The notes under the pieces: model-generated
Told to the model about the DNA's origin: nothing
The model's database searches: none
The model's input: the letters and a program-made list of their open reading frames with translations, nothing else
Part shown: piece after piece, positions 1-10,535 of the stretch
How positions within the stretch are numbered: position 1 is the first letter of the stretch
Layout of the letters: every line of letters begins with the position of its first letter
NCBI GenBank assembly: GCA_941918925.1
Contig: OW799233.1
Location: 115,503,833 to 115,567,832, forward strand
Source of the DNA: Phyto melanocephala
Lineage: Eukaryota; Arthropoda; Insecta; Diptera; Rhinophoridae
DNA: 64,000 nucleotides
Direction of reading: 5' to 3'
Made by a program: the position numbers and the translations under genes

Positions 1-157
1 ATGGATAGGGCTCAATCAACTCCTCTAGTCATAAGCTTTCAACAAATATATACTTTATGGGGCGGAAATTAAAGTTGCAGAAATTTCACACAGAATGACA
101 AACCTATGTACTTATATATAACCTTTTCCACTTTTCTATGAATGGTATAAAAAAAGC
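1..157 (+). mobile_element. mini-me/DINE-1-like element, 3' end fragment
   Basis: The window opens inside a repeat whose tail matches the 3' ends of the copies at 22602-23932 and 24657-25521. Shared blocks are the 'ATACTTTATGGGG' motif, 'GAAATTTCACAC', 'GAATGACAAACCTAT' and the terminal GGTATAAAAA. The terminal hairpin stem has decayed here. The 5' part lies outside the window. The link to the mini-me/DINE-1 (Helitron-derived) group rests on the tail and on the GTCY-type repeats in fuller copies. Confidence 0.7.
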
Positions 158-1169
158 AATCAACGAAAACCCAGACGAAATATACAAAGGATTTTAAAAA
201 TTCACACTACAAAATTATAGATTCTCTTGCTTTAAATGCAAATAACTGCAAAACTACACAAAAGCAGCTCAACATAAAACATTTTTATCACAGTGATAAT
301 GAAATTTATAAATTTTGACTGTACGAATTAATAATATATTTAAATGAAATAATAACTTTAATGACATGAATTAAATAAAAATAAAACATTTCAACTGTAA
401 GTCATTCAAAATATGCAATCAAACTGAAATAGAATGCGACAAAAGAGCTAGACAATGTGTAACAGAAAACAGATGACAAGTGTCAAAAATTTATGAGGGA
501 AAAATCAATAACATGGACAATCGCAATAATAACAAACTCCAAGGAAGCTGCAGCATCAGTAAGAAGAACAAGAGCATTGAATGAGGAAAGCTTTTCTTAT
601 TCATTCGCTAACATTAGAGAGTTAGTAAAGCTCTTTGGTAAAGTTCCTTTTTTTGCATTTCTTCTTTATTTAATTGAAGTGTTTTTTTACTAACGAAACA
701 TAAGATGAAAATAAAAAAAAAGCTTTTTGATTTAGAAAATTTTGTTTTTTTATTTATTCATTTTAAGTTATATGAAAATAAACATATCTGTTTATTGTCA
801 TTTGTCAATGAATAGGATTGCCATCAGTAAAGTGGCCTTCATTTAACATGTAATGTTGACAGCGTACCTTAAGGAAGGGGATGTTTTGACAATTTACATA
901 GAAGTTAACAGAAGACTGTTAGAAATTAGCAGGGCAACATTAATTTTTGTGAAGGTATGCATTGATAAAAGTATTACGGTGTACTTGAATTACAACTTTA
1001 CTGTTATTAGTAGGAAATTTTCGATGAATCTTTAATTGAAATATTAAAAGTTTTATTTATAAATATAACAAAATGTATGATATTAAAAACAAGAATAACA
1101 GTTTTAATAGAACTTCTCCTCTACATCACTGATTTAATTGATATAAAACGTCTGTAATGGTTAATGGCT
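158..1169. other. AT-rich sequence, no gene recognised
   Basis: Short open frames at 493-693 and 853-1035 have no recognisable domain and look like chance frames. I see no repeat pair or RNA gene. Confidence 0.5.
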
Positions 1170-1300
1170 TAAAAAAAGAGGATAATGCCACGCCCATAAT
1201 TTTTTTTTATTTATCTATAAAAAAACATAATTGTATTGAACTTGATTGACATAAATTAATATTTGGTAAAGTCAGTGGTGCCACACCCATAAAAGATAAT
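1170..1300 (+). repeat. Decayed Helitron-type tandem units
   Basis: Two boxes, 'GCCACGCCCATAA' near 1188 and 'GCCACACCCATAAAAG' near 1280, resemble the GC boxes that recur about every 121 bp in the Helitrons at 17758, 32049 and 45446. The intervening sequence has diverged and no termini are visible. Confidence 0.4.
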
Positions 1301-1550
1301 TTTATTTTCCAACTGTATCTACTTAGCCGGATTTTTTTAAACTTTATATAAACATAGAATTCTTGTGATAATCGTACAATATATATTAATAGGCAAGTCG
1401 GGTTTTTTACGCAGTTTACGCTCATATTTTACTACGGGATAATCAAATATTTAAAAGGAATTTCCATGTAGATGTAACCTTAATTTTATTAAAATAGTTC
1501 AATATTTAAGGAGTTACATATGTATATGTATATATGCGTTTAAAGTTGCT

Positions 1551-1751
1551 AAAGTTGTTGAGGAGACGACATGTAGAGCTTGCGAGGAAGAGGATGAGAC
1601 TCTGGTACACTACCTCTGTCATTGTCCTGCGTTTGGGCATATTAGGCGCGAAAATTTTACAGTGGATACTATGCCGAACTTGGAATACCTGGGGAACTCG
1701 AACTGGAGATCCATAAGGCGTTACATTGAGGGGACTGGGTTCTTGGACTAG
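1551..1751 (+). pseudogene. Non-LTR retrotransposon ORF2 C-terminal zinc motif
   Basis: The frame ending at the TAG at 1749-1751 encodes a C-x2-C-x8-H-x4-C knuckle (CRACEEEDETLVHYLCHC, from 1572), followed by a basic segment and a short tail ending GTGFLD. This knuckle ends ORF2 in several non-LTR clades (R1, LOA, I and jockey types). Only about 66 codons remain; the endonuclease, reverse transcriptase and any RNase H are absent. The fragment at 62480-62870 has a related C-terminus. Clade cannot be fixed from this piece. Confidence 0.75.
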
Positions 1752-1904
1752 TCCGTTATTTATGGGAAATTATGGTTATGGTTTTTTGTTTGGGAATTCC
1801 GTTTTCCACATGGAGCGCACAACATGCCAACTGGGCATAGGTGTATACCTGTCATGGGTTTGGGCTTTTATACCCCTCCTTTTCAACCTAACCTAACCTA
1901 ACCT
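1551..1904 (+). mobile_element. 5'-truncated non-LTR retrotransposon
   Basis: The insertion is flanked by an 8-bp target duplication AAGTTGCT (1543-1550 and 1905-1912). It begins abruptly inside the C-terminal coding region and ends in about four CCTAA units, the usual signs of incomplete target-primed reverse transcription. The stretch from about 1796 to the end is shared with the 95-bp tip at 53274-53368, so both come from one family. The tail resembles insect TTAGG telomere repeats, but the target duplication shows it is a retrotransposon tail. Confidence 0.85.
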
Positions 1905-1906
1905 AA
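1885..1906 (+). repeat. (CCTAA)n retrotransposon tail
   Basis: Four CCTAA units lie directly before the right target duplication. They are the 3' tail of the non-LTR insertion. Confidence 0.85.
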
Positions 1907-1912
1907 GTTGCT

Positions 1913-2287
1913 ACTGAGTCGCATTTCAGCTCTGGTCGGGTCAAGAGCTCGCGCGTAATTGTCGTTATCGTTGTCGAACATAGACAATCAGGCCGTAGCT
2001 TTTCATCTGACTTCGAGAGTTTTGCGTCTCACTCTCGCATTGGTTAATTGCATGGCTTCTGTTAGCGGTACTGAGGTTCAGTTAGCAGGAGTCTTAATTA
2101 ACCCCTGCAAAACTTTTAAAACGAAATATTCTTGGCGTTAAGCTCCGATTTCCTATATGAAGGTATAGTTAAACTTACGGATACTGAACCATCGTGGGAT
2201 ACCCTGGCTCTATGGTTTTAAAACCTTGCTATTTCAATTAAATTAAAATAAAAGAAAAAATAAAGAAACAAAGTAATGCATTTCGAG
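1913..2287. other. Unassigned sequence, somewhat GC-richer than its flanks
   Basis: From about 1913 to 2230 the composition is less AT-rich than on either side, and an A-rich run follows at 2236-2272. This could be another decayed retrotransposon 3' end, but I find no coding motif or target duplication. Confidence 0.3.
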
Positions 2288-2395
2288 TCAACATTGTTGA
2301 TAGAAATTGTTTTTGCAAAGAGTGTTTCTTGTGTTTGTTATTGAAAACAAAACAAAGAGAGTATAGTCACTTTTACGACTAGATTACGGTCGAAT
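2288..2395 (+). repeat. Dispersed repeat, copy 1
   Basis: This stretch aligns by eye along its length with 29148-29258. Shared blocks include 'AAATTGTTTTTGCAAA', 'AAAACAAAACAAAGA' and 'GTAGTCAC/TATAGTCAC'. The type of element is unknown and no termini are visible. Confidence 0.6.
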
Positions 2396-3786
2396 GGATC
2401 AACGTTAGTACATACTGGTTAGAAACCTAATCAGGGCTACGCCAATTTATATAAGTGGAAATTATTTTCCCACTGAACTATTTTTTATCAAACTTTAATC
2501 TTAAGACCTAATGATTCGGTGAAAGTATTACCAAAGAGTAGCTTTCAAGTAATTTATATTTTGTATTACCGTATTGTTGGCCTAAAAGAAAGTTGACCCA
2601 TTTTAAATCAACACATATGAGACATATATAATTTTGTTTAAAACCAGAGCAATAGATGTATATTCTTTTTTTACTTTTGTGGAATATTCAGTAGGCAGCT
2701 ATCTTAAAATCTTCTCATTGTGTAAGACAACACATTTTAGGCTATATTTTAATGAGCCTGTGAATAGACGCCAATCACTAGAAACAAAATTTGTAACTCC
2801 TATTGCAGCCATTAAACCAGGTATTTATATCTTTACAAAATACAAAATTATTTTCTTCTAAGGAGATTTTGTTCTCTTGTGCGGTAATAAGAAATTTTCA
2901 TATCTTTTGTTACATACATTTTTTGTTTTAGCCTAGAAGCCAAAATTTCTAAAGCAGTCTCTGACAAGGTGACTCAAATCAACTTTCCTAAAAAGTTTTG
3001 GCGCTTTCAGGTCACACTTCAAGTCACTATCTCTTCTGTCAGTTTATGCCTAAAACTGTATTAGCTCCTCCTGTGAAGCATCAGTTTTAGTTTCAAATGA
3101 TATTTTAGGACTCAATGTGCTAATCGTATGAAAGGTTATACCCATTTGGCTCGTTTTTTCGGTTAATTTCAGTTATGTTTATCAAAAAACAAAAAAAATA
3201 ACATTCGAAGTCGTGGTTCAAGAGCAGTTTCGTATCTAATTTTTTTCCTCTTCTTATTTCTCCACAAACATAAAAACTAAATGGATATTTTGCACAACTT
3301 TTACGGAATCCAAGGCATATTTTTCCATGAATGTGACCATCGTGAAGACGGTCACATTCAAATGGTATTTTTTTAATATATACTCCCCAAAATTAAACAA
3401 GAACGATTTTGATCATTAACATAAGATCTTCTCAACGATATCATTTCAATTTATATAAAAAATCATAACATTTTCAAGCAAAATAACACACTAAAATAAA
3501 GATTTTTTCGCGAAAGCTATGTCTCGTAAACAAGAGCTGTTACAAAAAAACTGAGGGTATATTTGAGATCAGCGACATCAAACTAGTAAACATCATGTAA
3601 TAAAAGTCAATCATCAAACAAAAGTTGCCATATTGTTGTGCGGTGTAATAAATAAAATAGAAAAATATTATTGGTGCCCTGATTCTGCTAGATATTTCTA
3701 AAATTTTGATGATAAATTTTTTAAATTCTAAAAATAGTAACACAATTCCGTTTAAGTCTCGAATAAATTATTTATTACTAAAATTT
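2396..3786. other. AT-rich sequence, no gene recognised
   Basis: Apart from the short perfect inverted repeat at 3328-3360, nothing stands out. The open frames here carry no recognisable domain. Confidence 0.5.
3328..3360. repeat. Perfect 11-bp inverted repeat
   Basis: TGAATGTGACC (3328-3338) is followed after 11 bp by its exact reverse complement (3350-3360). The arms are less AT-rich than the surroundings. It could fold as a hairpin or be a paired protein-binding site. No neighbouring element explains it. Confidence 0.7.
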
Positions 3787-3878
3787 ATGGGGGATTCACA
3801 GTAGTGTCATAAAGTCATATGTCCTATAAAAATAGCATGAAAAATTAAGACTATTGTGAACAACCCCTCATAATTAAG
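3783..3878. repeat. Short imperfect palindrome, possible MITE
   Basis: The left arm (about 3783-3812) and right arm (about 3849-3878) are imperfect inverted copies around 'GATTCACAGTAGTGTCATA' and 'GACTATTGTGAACAACCCC'. Total length is about 95 bp. No target duplication is clear, so it may be a foldback remnant. Confidence 0.4.
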
Positions 3879-3879
3879 T

Positions 3880-4238
3880 GTGCTATTTTGAATTTGAATC
3901 AGCTGATGTAAAACAATTATAAAAATAAATATTTTCCTTCATAATGCCAAAAACAAGTAAAAATAAACAAAATAATAGCCAGTTTGTGCGAAAAGTACAT
4001 TTTAGATGTTGTAATGGCAGACTCAAGTAAATAAATTACAAATAAATTAAATTTTGTTTGATAAACAAAAACAGCAGAGTCCTTAGCCGATCTTATTTGA
4101 CGCCACCAGTGATTTGTTATCAAAAATTAGCAACTGCGCTCAAGTTTGGATGTCGGCCCGATAAAATTATACAATGAACGGCGACGGCTTACAAAAACTG
4201 TTGCGGCTTGGCTTAGACGGCTTAGCCGTTTAGCACAG
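3880..4238 (-). mobile_element. Possible hAT-like MITE relic
   Basis: Read on the minus strand, the segment opens CAGAGACCTG, followed by a GC-rich cluster built on GGCTAAGCCG. Deeper in is AT-rich sequence resembling the interior of the element at 9877 (a run around 'ATTTGTAATTTATT'). The other end and a target duplication were not found, so this is a tentative family match. Confidence 0.3.
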
Positions 4239-6784
4239 GTCTCTGCTTATTAAATACGACAGCACAATAAACATAGCGTACAAAGTTCTATTATTATAAG
4301 ACACTTTTTGTTTGAAAAGCAACAACAACATTTTTAAACCATTGTAAAATTTTAGGACAATATGACATGATAAGACACCTTGTAAATCACCCAATAGTAT
4401 TTATTATCTGTTTTGAGAAGAAAATTTTTTGTGGGACATTTTTGTTCTTAGGTTTACTCACATACATATACATTTTCTATTCAAAGAAATGCAACCGTCA
4501 AAAAAATATGTTCCTCTGGCATTTACAAAATTGGCCAAATTCAAATCACTTAATCAGAATTTTTGTTTATTTGCTACAATCCTGCATACTGATGTTAGTG
4601 ATGTCAGTCTTTAAAGCCATGGAATGTTAATTTCCCTGGGATAAAAAGAAGAAAAAATAACTTTAAAGGAATTCATGGGGGTAACTGCGGAGAGAGTACT
4701 TTTATGTTTTTGTTATGATTTTTATGTACGCTTTCTGACATTTCGTTTTTGAGAAAAAAAAAAACAAACAAACAAAAACTAGATTTCTCTTTGTTTGGTG
4801 GGGTGTTTTTGTTTTATTTGCTATGGGAGCATCATCGTCATAGACAGTTTTAGTTTTGTATCCCTTTTCTATGGCATTCTAACGTATGCATGGAACTCAT
4901 CACCATCAGCATCATCATTGTACACATCAAATTCGTGTATGATTTCTCTCAATTGTACTGTTTAGTTTTGTTGACACCGCCGTTTTCGTTGCGCTTGTCA
5001 ATTTTTTCACTATTCTATTCTGTTCCCCCACCCCGCTAGCTTTTATTTTCTGCTATTCTTTCATCCATCCATCCTTCCTTCCTTTCTAGTGTTTTGGTGT
5101 CTGAGCGTATGTGTGCGTTTATGTTTGACAAATGTCACGCAACGCGAATGAGAGTTTTTTTGACTTTTGACCAAATCGAACGAAATTTGTGATATTTTTC
5201 TAATAATTTAAAAAATAGAAATTTTCCAAATCTTTAAATGCTCCTACAAACAAACAACAAGTGAATTTGAGTGAAATTTTATAACGGTAATTAGAATTTG
5301 TTAAAAAATAACAAGTGTTTGGTTGTAATTTAAGCAAAAAAAATAATGCTTTAGAAAAATTTGCAAAAAAAAAAACAGTGACAAAAAAATTCTATATTGT
5401 CTCGCAATTAGATATTTATGGTGTCGCGTATTTGTGGTTCGTTTGATGTCGTTGTGTTTTGTCGGTGGAGTCGGTAACGGTTTGTTGTAGTTGTTTTTAG
5501 TATTGACAGTATTTTTGTTGTTGCTATTGTGTCACCACTCGAATTACCAAAACAGAATAAAATAAAGACTTGGGAGTAAATGCCTCAACTAAAATAGACA
5601 AACGAATACAACAACAAAAAAGCGGGTTTTGTGGTTCTGTCGGATTGTAAATTTTTAATAAACTTCTTTTTTTTTTTGCAAGAGGTGTTATTTATTTTTA
5701 ATTTTCTTGGTTGATAGTTAAATTTTATGATTTCAATGTCTTCAAATTGCCTACTTCTCTCCATTTTTCGTCTTTGTTTAGAAAAGTTACATGAGATACA
5801 ATTATTTAAGTGGCAGTGTCTTTTTTGCGAGAGTACATTTTCTTTCAAAAAGTACCATTTATTAATATTGATACATGCGTTAGAGCAAGACTAGTGATAA
5901 CAAAACCAAACTACATTTATTTATATTTTAGTGTTTGTTTAAAATTAATTAAAAATCTATATTGTAAGGCCCTTACAACAAAGAAATCAAGGAAATCGTA
6001 TCTTTTGATTGCTTGCTTTAAAATTCAAGTACATATATGATGATTTATTATGATGTACTTTTATAAATAGTACCTTTTAAAACGACATCTTGAATCATAT
6101 TTAATGCATTTTTTATATGTTTGTGACAATCTGTTATGTTTAGGTTAAGTCCGGTTTATTGTCTTCAATGACAAGTCTTATATTGGAAACGTTTTTTGGT
6201 CAATTACGTTAATAGTTTCCTTAAAAAATAATTTCCATTTCCCGACTTTAAAGAAAACAGCTAACAAGCGTTTTTCATACTGATATTATTATTTTGAATT
6301 TTTATTCATAAAGAAATAAGAACATTAAAATTTGATTTGCGAAAATTATGACAAACCATTTTTTATAGTTTTTGTTGTCGAACATAGTGGTCGCCTTTTT
6401 GAATTTAAGGTCAAAATATAAGTAATCTCGAGACAAAATAAATCGATATAGCATATTTTTATATCTGACTAAAAATAAGTTTGCTTTCTATTATTTATGG
6501 AGAAGAAAATAGCTGAAATACGATGGCTTTATAAAACAAAGTTTGTCAGCTAGTTAAATCAATAATCTTTCTGACCGTGTCATATCACAAAGCCTTAAAA
6601 TATTCATTATGTCTTTTCGGCATATTAGAAAAAAATATAAAAAATTCCATGTTATAAATCGTGTTCGGTTTTTGAATACATACTTTTATAGTTTAAATTT
6701 TAATTAGAAGTAGACAGAGTAGATGACAATTTTTACTTGTGAAGCAGTATTTAAATCTATTGTTTGTATGTTTCTTTCTGTATT
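4239..6784. other. Intergenic or intronic sequence, no gene recognised
   Basis: The stretch holds A/T runs and short CATC/CTTC repeats near 5060-5095. Around 4860-5530 the base composition is more mixed, as fly upstream or 5' UTR sequence can be, but there is no supported start, splice site pair or domain. Frames at 4367-4630, 5585-5848 and 5810-6040 show no family signature. Confidence 0.4.
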
Positions 6785-7010
6785 GTTTCCTCTGTACGAG
6801 GTCCAGGATTCTCTTATACTCCGCAATAACCCCAAATCGTGGTCACATCGCCAATATATATTATTTTATATATATATATATATTATGAAAGCTGATGAAT
6901 AGGAGACACGATTGAGCAATGTCCGTGTATCCATCTCTGTATATTGGTTGAAACAAACTTTTAGATGCCTCGACATCTTCTGCAGGCCTATATCTGATAT
7001 GAAACTTAAG
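6785..7010 (-). mobile_element. Decayed mini-me-like relic
   Basis: The block order matches the minus-strand copy at 24657-25521: a TA-rich microsatellite (6855-6886), 'GAAAGCTGATGAATAGG', a decayed GTCCGTGT stretch, 'TTGAAAC' and then 'CGACATC'. Both terminal hairpins are lost. Mini-me elements are known to carry (TA)n and (GTCY)n tracts, and both traces are here. Confidence 0.6.
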
Positions 7011-9098
7011 GCAATATTTGGAACTAGTTTTTTGCAAAAATCTAGTACAATCGCCTTATATCTTGCTGAGATATAAGCAAATAAACAAGACTACCTTATA
7101 TATTTTTTAGCTCTAGACTAATTAAGTGACTCTTTCTTATTATTTTCTCACATGCATATTGTGCTATTTGTAAAAGACCTTTTAACAAATCAGTCAGTAA
7201 TCAACAAAGTTATAAGTAAAAATTATTTGGAAGAAAATATTTTTCCTTAATGTGTCAAGTTTTCCGAGATCTTTATTAATTTCTAAACACACAGGTTACG
7301 CCATATTATAATCCGTATCCTCAAAAATTATCTCTAGGTAAAACTAACAAATCGATTTGAAACATACAGAGATATAAGCACCAAAATACAACTAATTCGT
7401 TTTTCGTAAAATTTACAAAGGCAAATCAATTTGTTCCAACTTCTAGATAATCGCGAGGTACTATATGAATTTAAAATAAAAGGGCTTGAATAGCAGAATA
7501 TAATAGAGTATAAAAAATTTAAAATTAATTATGACATTCTTCCTATGTACTTGATGGTGAAGGGTATTATCAGATTCATCGCGTCCGAATATAGAAGTCT
7601 TATTAGTTTCCAATTTTATTGAAATTAATTTCGATTTAACAGTATACGTATAGTTTCAAGAACATTTGGTACTAAAAATCTTACTTTACATTAAAAAAAG
7701 TACCAGCCGCTCTCTCATTCTCAGTATACTCGCCTGAAGAGAGTAAACATTTTGTTAATTTTTCTTCTTATTTTCGACTTAATTCATCAAACATTCTTTA
7801 TCTTTTATTTTTTTTACATGCAAATTCTATTGCTTTGTTCTTATATGTGTTTTCATTCATCAAAAATTTAAAAAAAAATAATAATAATCAAACCTTACAA
7901 AATTTCTCCGGTGTGTTGTCCTTCAATCAAAACAACAACAAAAAAGTGAAAGAAGAAATATGTTTGTTTACATCTCTTTTATTTACATACTTCTGTATGT
8001 GTATGTAGATCCTTGTAATTTGTTGATGTGATTTACTACTGCAAAAACATATCGACAAACTTGCATTTCATTACAACAGTTTTACGAATGCACTTTAAAA
8101 ACGAGTAAGTGCTGTCTACAAACTTGCATGCTTTAACAAATCATAGTTGTTGCTATTGTTATACCAGTAAGTAAAGTGAGAAAATTTTAATTATTTGTAT
8201 AACAAGAGTTTGTGTGTATGAGAGTTTGCGAGTGAGAAAATTACTACGAGTAGCAACAACCTGTGCAACGTCCAACTTCATCATCATCACTGGAACATTA
8301 TTGTAGATACATATAAATATATGTATGGATGTACATAACTTTTTAAACGACGACTAGTCGTAGTAACCTTCACAAATGCATATTAAATGATGTTTTATTT
8401 CATATGCACTTTTACATACATTTGCACTTACTTACATTCATTCAGTGTATGTTTGTAGTTATTATGCCCGCAGACAGACATTTGTTAAAATATATTGCAC
8501 TCTGAAGATGACTTAAGTTATTGTTGCTTTTGTTGGTGCTGTTTCATATTCAACAGGTTCTGGAAAATGGTAATTAAGTGGTAAGTACATATACATCTGA
8601 ATATAGTAATAATAATTTTACACATTTATAAATGCACACACATTGTGAGTGCATAAACTTATTTTATGCATTTTTAATTAATAGTTTACTTTCACTTTAC
8701 CGTTTACATATAAGATTTGTGGATATCTTTGTATGTACGATTTAACAATAAGTTTGTTTCTGTACTTAAAGTATAAAGGCAGATACATATGCATATGTAA
8801 GTGGATAAGTATATTTGCATGTAAGGGCTCCTAGTTTATGATCAGTAGTAGAAAGCCTCTAAGTCAAAAAATTTTAACTTTACAGGAAAGGGTAAAAACG
8901 TAACAGAATCTGTATTATCGTAGTTCACATTTTTTGATACTATTGCATTCAAATTTTGTGTCGAGTTTATTTGCGTGAAATATATTGGAATCACTAGAAA
9001 ACTCAATTTCATAAAAAATACGAATTAGGGCATTTCTACTTTTGACCGTCGATATAAAGTACTTACAGCTGTGTTTACAATTATACATATAACTTAAA
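7011..9098. other. AT-rich sequence, no gene recognised
   Basis: TACATA-type short repeats occur around 7980-8010, 8300-8340 and 8400-8450. No element termini or coding motif were seen. Confidence 0.5.
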
Positions 9099-9685
9099 TT
9101 AATAAATAAAATCATTAATTTTTAAGTTGTTGAATTTCATCAATATTATTCAGATGAATATTGGCACGAAACGAATCCTCTGTTCGATATGCCCGTCTGT
9201 CGATCGGTTTCTATTGCAGCATTAATTGCTTATTTAAGAACACACCGACAAATAAAATATTTAAGGGAGACTTCTGAAAAAATCCTAACCCTAACTCTAG
9301 GCGAGCTTTAACTAGGTATTATTTAGGTTATTGCGAATAGGCGCAGGGCTTGTGATCTAAGAACAGTTTTTAATAACAAAGATATTAATAAATAAATTAT
9401 TATTAATTAATAAATAAAATTATTAATTTTTTAATTGTTGAATTACATCAATATCATTCAGATGAATTTTGGACCCTCTGTTCAACCCCGACCGATGTAT
9501 ATTGCTGCATTAATTAATTGCTTCTTTAAGAACACACCATTAAATAAATATTTAAGGGAGACTTCTAAAAAATCCTAATCCTAACTCAAGGCAAGTTTTA
9601 ACTAGGTATTGTTTAGTTTATTGCGAATAGACACAGGGTTTAGGATCTAAGGGAAGAAAGTTTGTAATAATAAAGATAAGAAATT
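9099..9685 (+). repeat. Tandem duplication of a ~290-308 bp unit
   Basis: Unit 1 (about 9099-9385) and unit 2 (about 9407-9685) share the same order of blocks: 'AATAAATAAAAT', 'CATCAATAT', 'ATTCAGATGAAT', 'TATTTAAGGGAGACTTCT' and 'GCGAATAG'. The offset is 308 bp at the start and 292 bp after a small deletion in unit 2. Divergence is substantial, so the duplication is not recent. Confidence 0.85.
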
Positions 9686-9699
9686 TTTCTGTCCAGATA

Positions 9700-9876
9700 T
9701 AAAAAGAAGCACGAATTCGCCTTGATGTAGCCTATTACGAAGGAACAACTAGTTGTAGTTCTGAAAACCTATTTCAAACATTTGGGAAGTTGTGCTGAGA
9801 TTTCAAAGAATTTTCAGTCAAGAAAGTACTTCTAATGTGTCAACAATTCGATAAGTGGTTTGCAAAAGTCCTAAGA
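9700..9876 (+). pseudogene. Mariner-like transposase relic, N-terminal part
   Basis: From about 9737 the sequence translates in shifted frames to TKEQLVVVLKTYFKHLGSCA and then STSNVSTIR. These match the N-terminal helix-turn-helix of insect mariner-type transposases (IS630-Tc1-mariner superfamily). Stops and frameshifts are present. The reading is cut at 9876 by the hAT-like element and resumes at 13376, so the two pieces are one ancient copy. Confidence 0.65.
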
Positions 9877-10535
9877 CAGAGAAGCAAGCCGTATCGGCGC
9901 GGCTGCCGGCTAGCCGCTTACTCGATTTTTTTTATTTAAGTCGCGCCGCCGCCGATGCGTTCGGCTAACCGGCGGCTCAGTTTAAAGCCGATTGTACATA
10001 CTTGAAATTTGATTTTTTTCTTCTGTTAGAAATAAATCATAGGTCACTGCAAAAAAATATCTCGGAATATTATTGTCAAACTTATCACAAAATTAGTTTT
10101 GATAAAAACTAAAAACCAAGGAGCATTTATTCGTCAGCTGATTATTTTTTTCTTCACTTATTGAATTAATATGTCTTGCTTAAAACTATATGCTTATGCC
10201 TACTTTTGATTTATTTACTCGACATCCTCGAACTTGAGTAATAGTTTATAAACAAGATCGAATAATAAATTACAAATAAATAAAATTTTCTTTATAATTT
10301 TTGCCTTTTTTGTAAGATGTTTCCCAATGTTGCTAAGTTAGCAAAATTTTACTTTGAAATTCCTGCCACTTCCGCATTACTGCAAAAAGGAGTAGGCTCA
10401 ACCCCCTGACCGTAAAGAGACAGCTATTTATTTATGATAACAACCAATTGTCGAACCTGTTTTAACAAAGTCAGAAAACCATTAAGGAATCGCTTTAAAA
10501 TATTTAGAATGTAAAAATTAAATTGTTCAAAAATA

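Noticed and set aside
1885..1906. Interstitial telomeric repeat
   Set aside because: The CCTAA units end at a target duplication and form the tail of a non-LTR insertion; a second copy of the same 3' sequence has a similar tail.
4860..5560. Promoter and 5' UTR exon of a host gene
   Set aside because: The composition is suggestive, but no initiator, splice pair or open frame supports it.
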